A stretch of DNA of 64,000 nt, taken from positions 29,145,549 to 29,209,548 of the forward strand of contig OX463848.1 of the NCBI GenBank assembly GCA_949825065.1. The letters are read 5' to 3'. Numbering within the stretch: the stretch's first letter is position 1; the number at the start of each line of letters is the position of its first letter. The translations under genes and the position numbers were made by a program. Under the pieces are notes generated by a model. The model had not been told where the DNA came from. It searched no databases and saw nothing but the letters and a program-made list of their open reading frames with translations. Shown here in pieces: positions 1 through 12,119 of the stretch. The DNA comes from Odontocerum albicorne. Its lineage: Eukaryota; Arthropoda; Insecta; Trichoptera; Odontoceridae.

Positions 1-83
1 AAACCAGTAATCGATTAATCTTGTAATTTCATTTTATTTTATAGCGTTTCAAATTTATAAAAAAAACAACATTAAAAAAAAGG

Positions 84-305
84 AAATGACTTGTGTTTTA
101 CTGATTTCAAAAATATTAACTTGTAGCCTTCTTTTTTTTTCATTTTTATTTCAAATATTGAATATGTGAAAATCATGACTATGTGGAAAAAACTATTTTC
201 AAAAGTAAAGTAAAGGAGTTATACGTGTATGTTAATATACTGATTCATGTGAAAATCATGACTATGTGGAAAAACTATTTTCAAAAGTAAAGTAAAGGAC
301 TTATA
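84..305 (+). repeat. Local repeat X, two adjacent partial copies
   Basis: A unit including ATGACTATGTGGAAAAA, ending in AAAGTAAAGGA(G/C)TTATACG, occurs at about 168-226 and 249-306. The preceding segment, with ACTGATTTCAAAAATATTAAC followed by GCCTTC and a T run, recurs at about 1700-1800 just past the mariner and more weakly at 1965-2055. The mariner therefore sits inside one copy of this repeat. I do not recognise the family. Confidence 0.7.
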
Positions 306-1691
306 CGAGGGTTGATACTTAAGTTTTGAGATATGGCAACACCAGTATAGATACGTCAAATCTGACATCAGCATCGTAAAGTTTGACCTTTTTAATGGTA
401 TACGTGCTCAGAAAGTTTTGTCATACGAGTGCTATTTGTGTTGTTTACAGCGACTTGAAAAATTCATCTCGGCCAAAAATGGAATTAAATCGTGAACATT
501 TTCGTGCGATGATTTTTTATGATTTTCGACGTGTAATAACTCAATAACAGTGCGCCGATCAACTCGCTTCGACTTTTGGTGATAAAGCACCATCCCGAAC
601 CACTGTGTTTCGCTGGTTTTCCGAATTCAATCGTGGTCGTAGTTCGCTCAAGGACGAATTTCGTGAAAATCGTCCAAAATTGGTTTTTGTGCCAGAAAAC
701 ATCGATGCTGTGCGTGAATTGATATTGCAAGATCATCATGTGACTTATCGTGAGATTGAGGCATGTTTGGGAATTAGTTCCACTCGCATACATTCAATAT
801 TACGAGTACATGAACATTTGGCCGTCAAAAAAATTTGTTTGCGTTGGATACCGCATAATTTGACAATCGCTCAAAAAAAGGCTCGTGTCGATTGGTCCAA
901 ATAAATGTTGAAAAAATTTGATCGCGGTGCTTCAAAAGACGTCTATAAGATTTTGACAGGCGACGAATTATGGATCTATGCATATGAGCCAGAAACTAAA
1001 CAGCAGTCGACTGTATGGGTCTTTTAAAACGAGCCAACTCTAACAAAAGTTGTTCGCGCATGAAGCACTTCGAAGCAAATGGTGGCTTGTTTCTTCGGTA
1101 TAAATGGTCATGTCGCAACAATGCTTTTAGTGGAACGTCGTACGATCAATTCTGAATGGTACACCACCATTTGTTTACCAGAAGTGTTCGGAGAAATGAG
1201 GAAAACCAACTAGTTCATTAACGTTCAACTAGACCATTCTCCACCACGACAATGCGAGCTCTCACACATCGTCTCAAACATGTGACTTTTTGAGCACTCA
1301 AAACATCGAACTGATGGGTCACCCTCCGTACAGCCCTGATTTGGCACCCAATGACTTATTTTTATTCCCGAACATCAAAAATAAATTGCGAGGTCAACGT
1401 TTTTCGACGCCTGAAGAAGTGGTTGATTCGTTCAATACGTATGTTTTGAAGTTGCCTCATTCGGAGTGGAAAAAGTGCTTCGAAAATTGGTTCAAACGCA
1501 TGCAAAAGTGATTAAGAATTAAGTGTAAATTAGTTCAAACGCATGCAAAAGTGATTAAGTATTAAGTGTTATTATCAAAAGTGATTGAGTATTGATTTTC
1601 ATGGAGAGTATTTTGAAAAACAATAAAGCCATTTTCGATGATCAATATTTGTTTTTACTTGTCTGTCTCAAAACTTAAGTAGCAACCCTCG
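306..1691 (+). mobile_element. mariner element 1, near full length (DD34D)
   Basis: The element is about 1.39 kb with terminal inverted repeats. The left end reads CGAGGGTTGATACTTAAG and the right end, reverse complemented, reads CGAGGGTTGCTACTTAAG; they differ at one position and continue to match through TTTTGAGA. It is flanked by the TA duplication typical of Tc1/mariner, at 304-305 and 1692-1693. The length is normal for mariner. The right TA is immediately followed by CGAGTA, so the element abuts a TACGAGTA octamer. Near the 3' end (1485-1570) a short segment including CAAACGCATGCAAAAGTGATTAA is duplicated. Confidence 0.95.
479..1511 (+). pseudogene. mariner (SETMAR-like) transposase, broken
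   Basis: This would encode the cut-and-paste transposase of mariner element 1. The start is the ATG at 479, giving MELNREHFRAMIFYDFRR. The same frame continues through the helix-turn-helix region, KAPSRTTVFRWFSEFNRGR, and the linker motif WIPHNLTIAQKKARVDW. It reaches the first catalytic aspartate in GDELWIYAYEPETK near 959. The second aspartate (HDNASSH) and third (YSPDLAPNDLFLF) lie in another frame from about 1233 to 1511 and are separated by 34 residues, which defines DD34D mariner. In-frame stops near 542, 902 and 1026 and a net frameshift between about 1030 and 1233 make it dead. Two extra codons, Arg-Val, in HSIL-RV-HEHLAVKK come from a six-base insertion at the TACGAGTA octamer (801-808). 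Confidence 0.93.
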
Positions 1692-1693
1692 TA

Positions 1694-2339
1694 CGAGTAT
1701 TATACTGATTCCAAAAATGTTAACTTGCAGCCTTCTTTTTTTTTCATTTTTATTTCAAATATTGAATACATGAAAATCCATGATTATATGGAAACTCATG
1801 TGTTATACGACTATAATATATAGTATAACTTGATTCGTATTCAACTATATACAACAGACACATAAATTAGTTCCATTATCGTATATGATATTTGAGCAGA
1901 CATGAATCTAGTTACTAAGAAAGATGAATAGAAAGAGTATAGGGCAGTCATTTTCCATAATTACAAAAATATTTATTTATTGTCATCTATTTTTTTTCAT
2001 TCCTATACCGAGGATTGAATATACGAAAACCCATAAGTATTTGGTAAACCATTGGCTATGAGACTCAAATGTAACTTGACTCGTGTATGAACAGGTAATG
2101 GCACTGGTTGGATAGTAGTATTACAACCATATAAAACTAGGTGACGTCGGTTAACGTGTCGAATTCTTAAGCAGATATGAACCAGTAATTTTTATTTAAC
2201 AGAAATGATGAAGTACTTCCAAGGGTTGACTCACGTGGTTAATACTTATAATTAGATCTCACGACTTATCAAGTTGGTGGGAGTTTATTACGGAGTTATT
2301 AAATAATTAATAAACAATCGGTACAAAGCATTAATTTTT
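1694..2339. other. AT-rich DNA with diverged repeat X copies
   Basis: After the mariner the repeat X sequence resumes (1700-1800) and a weaker copy lies at about 1965-2055. I see no gene or RNA here. Confidence 0.5.
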
Positions 2340-2795
2340 TTTTTCATATGTTATATGTTCTCACTAAGATACAGGCAAACGTCTAGGTTACTGGGGACAT
2401 GACAAATGAAAGGCAACAAACCCAGATCCATATAAAATTAATATCTACTTTAAATTACAATTTTTTGTTTGTCATATTCTTCTTCTTCCTCTACTTTTAG
2501 GTCTGTTGACCTGTTATGGTCCTGCATTATCGTTTTCCTCTTGTGACGTCGACTGCCAGCTGTCTTTCCATCTTTTGGGAGGTCATCCTGGAGGTCTGCT
2601 TGCTTGGGGCATACTGTCCCTGACCATTCTTACGGCTCATGGTTCCGCCATTCTGGATACGTGTTCGTTCCAGAACCTTCTTCTCTGTCGTTCCCATCTG
2701 ACAATATCTTCAACTTCGCACATCCTTCGGATTTCTGTTTGTCATATACTATGTATATATACAATTACTTGTCATGTAAATAAATAAAACTAAAA
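2340..2795 (+). repeat. Repeat D copy 1, interrupted by a LINE fragment
   Basis: The core GACATGACAAATGAAAGGCA followed by ACAAACCCAGATCC at about 2397-2430 is shared with copies near 18300, 27990, 28435 and 47800. The 3' end resumes at about 2736 with TTGTCATATACTATG and TACTTGTCATGTAAATAAATA. About 265 bp of LINE-derived sequence lies between the halves. The (AAAT)n tail suggests a retroposed element; the family is unassigned. Confidence 0.7.
2470..2735 (-). pseudogene. LINE reverse-transcriptase 3' end fragment
   Basis: On the minus strand the translation contains RMCEVEDIVRWERQRRRFWN then EHVSRMAEP and, after stops, PKRWKDSWQSTSQEE. This matches the C-terminal R-R-W-N-x-H-V-x-R-M ... GRPPKRWxDSW region common after the reverse transcriptase domain of insect non-LTR elements. 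Only about 85 codons remain, with stops. It splits a repeat-D copy, so it is a later insertion or part of a rearrangement. The exact clade cannot be fixed from this much. Confidence 0.75.
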
Positions 2796-4255
2796 TTATC
2801 GAGCAAGATGGTTAGAAAAAGCTTAAATTTAAAATAATTATAAAAATATTAATTTCGTAACTTATTCTTCCAAAGTTTGTTTAAACTATTTTCAAAACTC
2901 TTCTATTAATTATGTGATCGGTTCAGAAATGAATGATTTCAAAATCAAGAAGAAATCAGTTTCGATTATTACATTTTCCACTGATAGCATACTATACAGC
3001 AGTGTCAAATTAAAAAATCAAAACCAAAAATATTTACTTTGATTCTGAACATATATTATTATAGTTTTTTAATGTATTTTTTTTCAAATAATGATACTAC
3101 GTAAATTCATTATTTTTTACTGCATCTAATACTACCGCTTATACTCGAATAATTAATCCTCAGTCCTGTATGTTCAAAAATAACAATTCAGATAAACTAA
3201 TATACCATGTTTCGTTTGTGAATTCTCGTTAAAACATTTTCCATGCAAACACTTTTAAAACGAAAGTGACGTTATATTTTCTCACAAATTACAAAATAAG
3301 TATATTGTAGGTTGGATCTATATGACTATCCTTTTCTCTTTCTTTCGTTTTCAGCTATGAGACTTTGAAGATCAAATCAGAGAGACAATTCCAACGACAC
3401 TACTGTTATTTAAGTATCATATTTAGCATATACTCGTATGTCAAGTTTTGAATACAGATCATAAACACATAAAATTAATAATAAAATAAATCTAAGCACC
3501 CAGAATTTCGTATGCCTCCAGTCAGGTGTATAAAACTGAAGCGGATAATATTAAGTTAAATACGAAAATAATTGCAGGAATATTTAACAAAACCAGTTCC
3601 CAATACCAATTTTCTCCAGAATCTTGAAGTGGGAAATCTATTTATATATCTAAGATCGTTCATAACCCGAATGAAGAAGAAATGCGATGGAAAGAACTCG
3701 TTGACAAAACTGCTATAAGTCTGGAAGGATCGAAACATTTCAAAAGCAACCAAGAGGCGCTAATGCATTTCCCGATTTTCCCCATCTTTTCATATGGAGG
3801 GCAAACTTAGACACTGAGAACAAAATGAGAATGGAAGGCAGATACATTAAAGATGCGGTGTAGGAGACGCTTGCTGCGGTGTAGGAGACGCTCATGCTTT
3901 TTGAGTTAACAATGATCGCGAAAATGCGCTGAAAACGAAAATGCCATCCTAATGGCAATTATTCAATAAATACGAAATTACTTTCCGGATGACGTACAGT
4001 GAAACCTCAATTGATCGTTTTTTGAATAATCGTTTTCAATATGTATAATTTGTTTCATCCAGTCCCAATTTTTTCCCATATAAAACACGCAATTATATCA
4101 TTTTACCGCAATGTTTGTTTAAAATATTGCAGCCATTTGTACAATTTTACTCAATTGAGCTTTTTTCCAAATATTAAAACTATATTTCATAGAAATATAA
4201 AAAATTCTTTTGAACTTAAATAATGGCAATATTCGAATAAAATGACGCTATTTCG
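2796..4255. other. Anonymous AT-rich stretch
   Basis: No gene is recognised. An 18-bp direct repeat TGCGGTGTAGGAGACGCT occurs twice at about 3855-3893. A short plus-strand frame around 3655-3780 reads EEEMRWKELVDKTAISLEG but has stops nearby and no family I can name; it may be an old element fragment. Confidence 0.4.
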
Positions 4256-4259
4256 AGAT

Positions 4260-4600
4260 TCGTGTATTTCCACCACCCACACTGATGACAGAGGGGGGAC
4301 GCTCGGTTGAAGCACACAGAAAAATAAATTGAATATATTGATGAAGAAGAACAGATAACTTCGTTCTCATCATCAGGGAAGCACATGAAAAACTCGTACT
4401 AACGGGTAATACGGAAGAACGACTAGGCAGAGGTTGATCACCAGCCCGATGGTCAGACCAAGTTAAGAACAAAGTTGGGTATTTTGTCACGGCAGCCCTT
4501 CGAGATGCCCAAAGTAGGGAGAGGTAGAGAATCATCGTGGACAGGTTTGGGCAGTGAACCGGAGAGAATATAATACAAAACATTTGGTCACAAAGATTTA
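4260..4600 (+). pseudogene. LINE reverse-transcriptase 3' end fragment
   Basis: The plus strand contains, across stops, SPARWSDQVKNKVGYFVTAA then LRDAQSRER and RIIVDRF. This follows the pattern GRxPxRWxDQI...ALRDAxxRxRWRxIV seen at the C-terminus of insect non-LTR retrotransposon ORF2 proteins. The fragment is GC-richer than its surroundings. No intact catalytic domain is present. Confidence 0.65.
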
Positions 4601-7440
4601 GAAGCCAAGAAAACGGTTAGTACATAAAATACCTCGTGTAAACAATACTTGATATGTTGGTATCCAAATATTTTCTATGATATTAGAATCGATTTATTAA
4701 ACAGGTTTCATATTTCATACACATTTTATGACCCTGTTTTTTATTATAAGTTTAATTATTCTGTTATTTCCAATAACAAAGACAATACTAAAACAATTAT
4801 ACAAGTATCAACCTACAATGATTTTGTATAGATTTATGAGTTTACAACCTCAAACTTGTTTTTATTTCTGTTTTTAAAATTGGACAATTAAAATTCTTTC
4901 CCATTATTCTTGCCTGGTGTATATTAATAAACATTTAAACGCAAATATTCTTCGTACTAAATTAATGTATTGTTAACAGTAGCAAATAACGCTTGGTAAT
5001 GAGTAACATATTACAGCTGTATTTTAATTTTATGCAAACGGTTTTTATCGTATTGATTCATATTTATTCATTCATTCGCTTGATATTCCTCAATATAATC
5101 GCATTGGTATTACGTATGTTGAAAGCTGTGGCCCATAGAAACTGAAATGAAAAGGAAGTTTCTAACATAAAATAAGTTTACGCGGTAGCATGTATGATAT
5201 GTGGCATATCTGGCGGTTTGAGAAGTATGACTAAAAATTTCATGATTTCCAATAGGGAGGTTGAACTTCCATGAAATGTTCCAAGTGTTGAAAATGTTTA
5301 AAAAAACACTTCAGTGTTTGCTTTGCATAATCAGGAAATGGACTGGAATAAAGGGTATTAGAAGATCATTTCCTTAGTTTAATTTAGGCCGGTTCTTTCT
5401 CTAATAATCACCAGTTTCGGGGTACATAATGAAGCACCATAAACAAGGCACTAAATCCAGACTCGTGATGTGTGCTAAAAATAACCGTGCTGGATTGCAG
5501 CGGCACAACTGCGCGACCAATGGAGAGGTGCCATATTTGAAGGGATGGTACTTTTTGAATCGGCGAATTGCGAGCCGTGGAAAAGTAAGTGCATAAATGA
5601 AAACTGAGCACCCTACATTGAGTTGTCAGTTGCCGCCTGGAAATATATAATCACTCTGCGGACGGTGTGCGCATCCAGGGTTGGACTCGTAAGTCACTTC
5701 AAAGAGCACAGGATGGAATAAGAATCATACATGTCTGCGAGGGATTACCTAAGTAACGAGTAATCAAGCTCAAAAAGAGAAGAATCATTGTGTATAAATA
5801 AATTAATTCATATAGAAATAAAGTAGTCAAAAATAAAGAAATTGATAAAAAAAAACGTCACATTTGAAAATTGCATTAGTCGTTTCGAAAAAATATATTT
5901 TACTATATTTTTTTTTCACGTTTTTAAAACATTGGTTAGTGTATTTTATAACTTTTAAATTAATTAATGAAGGCGCTTCATTACAATTAAAAGGGTGATG
6001 AACCACTGTTTACGCTAACACAAAGTATTTTCCATTACCATGAGCTATCAATATTTCAGGTCTGCTTATTCGATAAAATATTCATTTATCAGAAAAAAGC
6101 CACGTTCAGCCTCAGGCTTCAAGATAAATGGCATGTGCTACTGCTCGAGGTGCAAAATTGGTTTATTATAAAAATTATTAGATTTAATTTTTCATGAAAC
6201 ACTTTCAATTTGAGAGTTTTAGCACCAATGGGTCAAAGATTAAGGTGTGTACTTACCAAACAATCTGAGTTTGTATTTTTATTTCTAGTGGGTTCCGCGC
6301 TATTATTTCAATTTATTATATATGTCCCTATACTTGAATTAAGCTTGTATAATATTCCCCGTTCACTATAGAGTGAACACAACGTTTTCAATAAATCCAT
6401 CCAACAAATGCTATAGCATATAAAAATTTATTAAAAAATAAATTTAAAACTCTTTGCTTCCTGAATTTATCAAGACAACCCACTGAGATGCATAAAATGA
6501 ACTTATATTTAAGCACAGCCATCATCAATCTACAGTGCAGATCGATTGTGTCTTGCTTATTATTATTATTAGTCAATAAGGCATTCCATTCAATAAAGTG
6601 GATGATTTGTTTTATTTTCAAATTAAAAGAAAGGAAGGGGTGAAAACATATTTTGAAAACTCCTGTAGTATTAAACATATATTAGTGTACAATTTTGATG
6701 GATTTAGCAGAATGCATTTTAATGGATTAAAAGGTGATATCTTGGGCTAATGTATGATTGCAATATTTAATGGGGTGAGGAAAAGGGATAGATACCTAGT
6801 CCTGATGAATCCTTGAAACACTTGTAGATGAACATACGTTAATTCTAAAAGTACACAAAAATCACACACAACGAGAAAACTGCTTCAGTACGCGATTTTA
6901 ACTGACCAAATAAACTATGGAAGTGACTAAAATTCCTTAAAGATTGATCAATACATAGTCAATTGACGTGATCAACGACCTACCAATGCGGTAAATGAAC
7001 TGATATGGATTTCAAACGGATCTAAGAAATTGGACTAAAAAACACGCCAATTTGGAGTTATGTATAATAAATTCAGATATGTGAGTGTAAATTAACATAG
7101 TGGAGTGTTAAATTCGAGTAGATGGGACTCTGTTAACGAACGGGAGACATCTATACTCAGGTCAAGATTATATATACTGATTTTCAGTCATTGTCGGACA
7201 ACGTCCATCTAACTGAGGCTGGGAGTCACAGGTGTCTCCTGACAGTTAGTCCATGGTGGTCTTAATGGTTCTGGCCCCACTTCCTATTAACTTACACAGT
7301 CAGGAATTCTTGTTTTTTTTAAATTTAGATATTTTTTCTGTAAATGTTATACTGTCCAACGTCTTAACGAATGCATCATCTACCATTTTCATGCGCCTGT
7401 CGATTTCTTCTAACTTGAATTGTTAACGAAAATGGCATGG
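4601..7440. other. Mostly anonymous AT-rich DNA
   Basis: No gene is recognised. About 5340-5720 is markedly GC-richer and may be an old repeat, but I could not match it. A second mixed-composition patch lies at about 7190-7300. Confidence 0.4.
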
Positions 7441-7449
7441 TCCGAAACC

Positions 7450-7900
7450 AAAGGTATGGGGTTGTCCGAAAAGTTATTTCATATTTTAAGGTCAAGTTCA
7501 AGCGCAAGTGTTTAATATTTAGATGTAATTTTATCTTATAACATATGCATCGTTTTATTCTATTACCTTACGCTATCTAACAGACAAATTTAAAATTCCA
7601 TTCTGTCAGAAGTTCGCACTTTTCTGGCCGACAAACTGTTATAGATGAGTTAACATGCCTTCAGTGAAGTGAAGTTTTTCCCCTAAGGAAATTTTGAATG
7701 GACCGGAATAAGCGTCAATTGGAAGGTGCTAGGTGTGGTAAAGACGGCAGCTGATGAAGGATATCCTGATCTAGCTGTACCAATTTTTGCTGGGTTTTCA
7801 AAGAAACGTGAGGTCTAGCGAAGTGTTTTTGAGTATTGTTTACTCAAATTGCTACGAGTAGAAAGGTTTTTTGGGGTAATTTTGAAAATGGAACAAAGTT
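7450..7900 (+). mobile_element. Possible mariner-like terminal fragment
   Basis: The sequence GGGGTTGTCCGAAAAGTTAT at about 7459 resembles the ends of some mariner-type elements that begin with a GGTTGTCCGAAAAGT-like motif. The downstream DNA (7640-7800) is less AT-rich, as expected for element-derived DNA. No transposase motif or matching right end was found, so this is tentative. Confidence 0.3.
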
Positions 7901-9025
7901 AGTTATTTTTTCGGTACTGGATGATTTTTACTGCCGCAAAAGAACAATGGGGCATAAACAAAAAAAATAGGTACCGTGTATTGTGATGATGTAGTAATGT
8001 GGTTTTAAAACGCATAATAGTGATACGATACTCGAAGATGGTGTCCACTCTAGAAGGCCGATTATAATTTATTACTACCAAATCAAAGATCTGATCGAGC
8101 ATTCTGCGACACAAGAAGTTTCTGATATATAGTATTGATAATAACGAAAACCATCGTCCACTAGCAGACATTTGGTTCAATTTTCTGTTTGAATTTAACT
8201 TAAAAATAAGACATTATTTTCAGAACTGCCCAATACACGACGAAAGTCTATTTTTAAGAATGTAACAAATAAAGGTCTCCCATTATTTTTATCCCCAACA
8301 CATCACTTTCTTAAAATTTTACCTGATTTCGATAAAAAATATTAAAATACAGACATTCCATCACGGTATGTTCTTTTGGGGTAGGCAAAGGACAGATTAT
8401 CACACCTTCTTATTTCTTCTATTTCTCAAACGTCTTATATTTTCCTTTGTCAAAAATTTGCCCCCTATACACATATGTTTACAATCTTTCCTCGGATTAC
8501 TTTAGCCTCACACGCCTTTTATTTCAGATATTTATTCGTTTTCAGAACTTATTTCTCAAGATGGCCGAACTATCTTAAGATTCCATAGTGGCATTTCTAA
8601 GAAAAACCATTTTAAAGAATTTCGTAATTGTGGTGCTCCGCAAAATAGTAAGAAAAATATTCTTCTAGGTACTAAAATCACTTAGCGCGGGACTGTTTCA
8701 AAATTTGGCGCGCAATTAAAATTCTTTACTCGCATGATGATTTCAACAAAAAGCCTTATAAAAACGTACATTTCTTCATGAAGCTATGTTTACTTTATCT
8801 TTTATCGAACGTCAGATTTGCACGCTACACAATAAAATAAAACTTAACTAGATGAGGGAAAAAATCTTTCATGAAGTCGTTATTTTTACGATGGTGATTT
8901 ATTTGTTTACTGACAACAAATAAATAAACCAATAAATCTTACAAAATTGTTTAAATAATCAGTGACTATTTTTCCGTTCGCACGAATATACTTGTAGTTC
9001 TAATAAATGTAAAATGGAATACTTA
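7901..9025. other. Anonymous AT-rich stretch
   Basis: I see no supported gene, RNA or repeat family here. Confidence 0.4.
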
Positions 9026-9029
9026 ATGT

Positions 9030-9795
9030 ACAAGCATTAATGTTGTGTGTATTGGTGGATCATGACCTGAAAATTAGTAGAGATAAACGGTACAGTGTCA
9101 ATTTGGAGGAGCAATTTTAGGTAAAACCATCTAACTAGGTAGCAACCTCTCAGAAAAGTTAAAGAGATCAAATACTTCGGTTTCTGCATTTGCGTTGAAG
9201 AGATTAACGATATAGATACAATTGACGTAATTAAAAACACCTTGCTTATTTTATCACAAGTTACCGACGTAATTTGTGATAAAATAATATCACTGAAGGT
9301 GTATGGCCGAATATATAAGTGGCATTAAATCTGTGATGATGTATTGTGCGGAATTCTCAATGCAGTCTAGAACACAGGAGATTTATTATCATGCGACAGA
9401 GATGAGAATGTTTTAGGTGGGTGTCACTCGTAGAGTCAATGTACGAAATGATTATATCAGAGGTAGTCTCAAAGTAGTACCCCCATAAATGACAAACAAA
9501 TAGAGACCAGAGTGCGGTGGCTCGGGCACAATGGTGGAAGACTCGAAAAGTGTTAAACGATGTTACTTGGGCTGAAAGTTGACAGGAGAAGACGTAGAGG
9601 TTGTCCAAAGAAAAGGGGATGGGTTATGGGGAGGTGAACACCCACTTGATTTCTTTCTTCACACCATCCATTCACATTTAACATCCGAGCGCTGAGAGTG
9701 GTGAGGGATCTCGTCCAAAGCAAGTAAACGTGGAAACAGACGACTCAACAAGTCGACTCTACATAGTGGGATAGAGCTAGGAGGAAGTAATATTA
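9030..9795 (+). pseudogene. LINE reverse transcriptase C-terminal region, frameshifted
   Basis: The C-terminal third of a non-LTR retrotransposon polymerase can be followed across several frameshifts. KVKEIKYFGFCICVEEIND matches the V-x-x-F-K-Y-L-G motif after the RT palm. GVICDKIISLKVYGRIYK is followed by a degraded L-Y-x-x-E segment, then ATEMRMF..GVTRR, VRNDYIRGSLKV and RVRWLGH. RRRRRGCPKKR matches the basic GRPKKRW segment, and the end (about 9720-9790) resembles the usual WxxRTxxADPT tail. A small hairpin at 9246-9287 interrupts it. The ordered motifs make the identification secure; the clade (RTE-like or a relative) is inferred. Confidence 0.85.
9246..9287. repeat. Short inverted repeat
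   Basis: The 14-bp arms TTATTTTATCACAA (9246-9259) and TTGTGATAAAATAA (9274-9287) are perfectly complementary with a 14-base loop. They lie inside the LINE remnant and may be a small insertion. Confidence 0.7.
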
Positions 9796-9834
9796 TTATA
9801 ATGGTTGAATATTTTGTATATTTCCTAGGTCATC

Positions 9835-10035
9835 AAAATTGGTAGATTACATTGGCTAGAGTATCTTTATTGCACGAAACACCAAGAGCCCGTGAAAAAG
9901 TTTTGCTAAGGGATATAAAAAGATTAGGCAGACCGAAAACAATATCGATGAGGTAGAGTTAAAAGATTCCACAGGCAGGCAAAAGTTACGATACATTAAA
10001 AGTTCCACAAGGCTTATTCTGAGTAGTGCCGCTGA
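9835..10035 (+). pseudogene. LINE 3' end fragment
   Basis: The plus strand reads KIGRLHWLEYLYC, then after stops RVKRFHRQAKV, and an ending like LILSSAADD. This fits the K-L-R-W-L-G-H ... RVKxD ... pattern of a non-LTR element C-terminus, in a lineage different from the 9.0-9.8 kb copy. It is short and heavily mutated. Confidence 0.5.
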
Positions 10036-11165
10036 TGATTAAATTAACGAGTTTTTAATTAACATAAAAAGGCAGTATTGTTAATATGACATCGACGGGA
10101 AATGCCACGAAGGCGTCTTATATAATATGATATACTGAAAATATTTTTGTATATTTCGGAGAGATGTCGTAAGGACAAAATGTTTGTTGACAACTTCATT
10201 ACTTAATGTACATTTTTATAAAAGGTAACAGTTGAACCCATTTTTTCGACCATTATTTATCCAAATTGCTTTAGTATTTTTTATGTTATTTTGAAGATTG
10301 TACAAAAGTTGTTTTTTCGGTAATTAAAGCTTTTTTACTATTGCTTAAGATTAACTGTGACATAAACTAAAAAAATAATTTTAGCACATAGCAACTATGC
10401 AGTAAGCGATTGCAAAACATTAAATAAATAAATACATTTAATTTAAAAATGTTATCTACGATTTCACTGACTAATCAAGTTGTCACAAGTAAGTCATATC
10501 TCAAAGTCTAAATCTAAATATGACACGATCAAGAATTACTGAAAAACGTTATTTATCTTTACGACTTAGTGCAGCAATCGACAAAAAATAGTATATATTA
10601 GAAAATTAAAAATGCAATCAACTGCAACATGTGTGTTTGTTATAAAAAATACATACCGCCATGCCTAAAAAGTTGTCAAAAAACGCATAATTTTTTTTAT
10701 ACTTGATTGAGGTCATAAAAGCGATTCTTGTCGCACAAACTGGTCATAATCAACCTTATGTCATAAAAAATCTTTGTGAAAGTTGAAATATTATTCGATT
10801 CCCCTTGCAGTAGATAGATCAATACATCATTCGTTTTTTCTTTAAAAATTCAACATGTAAGAAACAAGTTTATGTTAAAAAAAAGACGCATTGCAAAACT
10901 TAAAACTGTTTTAAAATCGTGTAATATTAACTAATTTCATCAAAATCACTTTTCGTACGTTAGCACTTCTAGAAGATTTAACAGTGAAAAGTTAAACCTT
11001 GCAAAAAATTTATTGGTTTATTAAGCGATCTTAAGTGCGGTTAATCTTAACAATATTGATTTGATTTGTAACAATGAAATTTCGCAGATTTTATTAAAAA
11101 CGTCAAATATCCAAAAACGTAAAGATTTGAATTCATTTAAGATCAACACAAAAACATAAGTATTA
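10036..11165. other. Anonymous AT-rich stretch
   Basis: I see no gene, RNA or repeat family. Confidence 0.4.
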
Positions 11166-11169
11166 CTTT

Positions 11170-11500
11170 TCTTAAGTGACCTCCGTGACGTAGTTAGTAA
11201 AACGTTTGACTTCCAATCAGGTGTTTCGGGTTCGATTTACTATTGAAACCGAAAAAAGTTCCAGTCTGGTAAAAAGTTCATCTGGTAGCAATATTTGCGC
11301 TCTAAATGGTGTCTCTTCATGTGTGGTAGAAATTTCCAACACGTGTGATGATAAACTACGATTTCTGTACATACTCCAGTGATTACAAACCCGAAGGGGT
11401 GATTAAAGTATAGAAGTTAATATTGTCTTCGAATCATACTCTTCAATTTGTCCGCATCGCCAATTTGGGCATATTGAGAGTTTATATACCAATGAATTAA
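11170..11500 (+). repeat. SINE-B copy (tRNA-derived)
   Basis: The head GTGACCTCCGTGACGTAGTTA and, 40 bases on, the B-box-like GGGTTCGATTTACTATTG mark a tRNA-derived RNA polymerase III promoter. The body includes ACTCCAGTGATTACAAACCC, shared with copies at 59748, 60175 and 51645, which places it in the same family. The 3' part ends in ATATTGAGAG, corresponding to ATATGTTGA in the other copies. Confidence 0.8.
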
Positions 11501-12042
11501 TGAACGTTCTTCAACACACATATCTTTTGAACAATATCTTTAAAAACTCAATTGATAAACTGAGAGTAAAATGGTTAATGGTTACATTTTTCAAACATAA
11601 ATATTTCGACATTTTTATATTTCAAAATTATAATGTTTTTAAATTACAGTTTTATTAGAATGAAAAGTTTTGAGTTTGTAGGATATCTCTTTATTTCAAG
11701 AGATGGTCTATTCATGAAGCGGAAGGAAAAGGGATTAAAATCAGCGAACTCTATTTTTGTTTAAAACGTTCGGAGTTGTTGCCATGCTAAGTTGGTTTAA
11801 ATGATGACCGATGTTTCGAAAGCATTATAAACTTCATCTTCAAGGCTATGTAAAAAAAATATTGAGGAATATTTTTTGACATTGCCCTAGAGATGACATT
11901 TTTTGAGACAACTTAACACGACGACAACTCTGAAACACACTTTAAACCAATGGAAAACTGCCATAAAAATATTTGAATTCTACATTCTTTATCGTTTGGT
12001 GCCCAATAAAATCAAAATAACTTTTCAGGACCACCAACCTAG
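11501..12042. other. AT-rich DNA with a GAAAC-containing repeat remnant
   Basis: No gene. On the minus strand about 11780-11860 reads CTTGAAGATGAAG ... TTTCGAAACATCGGTC, a motif style seen in dispersed arthropod repeats (see findings). Confidence 0.35.
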
Positions 12043-12061
12043 TGATGTACCAAACAAATCA

Positions 12062-12113
12062 CAATTTACATCCAAAACGTTAATTTGGTATCAATTTACA
12101 TCCAAAACGTTAA
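12062..12113 (+). repeat. Direct duplication, 30-bp period
   Basis: The 22-base segment with TTTACATCCAAAACGTTAA occurs at 12062-12083 and 12092-12113, just before mariner copy 2. Confidence 0.85.
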
Positions 12114-12119
12114 CTACTA

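Noticed and set aside
2506..2787. 93-codon plus frame as a gene
   Set aside because: It is the antisense of a LINE C-terminal fragment joined to repeat-D sequence.
9426..9432. CACTCGTA as another excision footprint
   Set aside because: It falls in LINE coding sequence that reads GVTRR naturally with those bases, so no insertion is needed.
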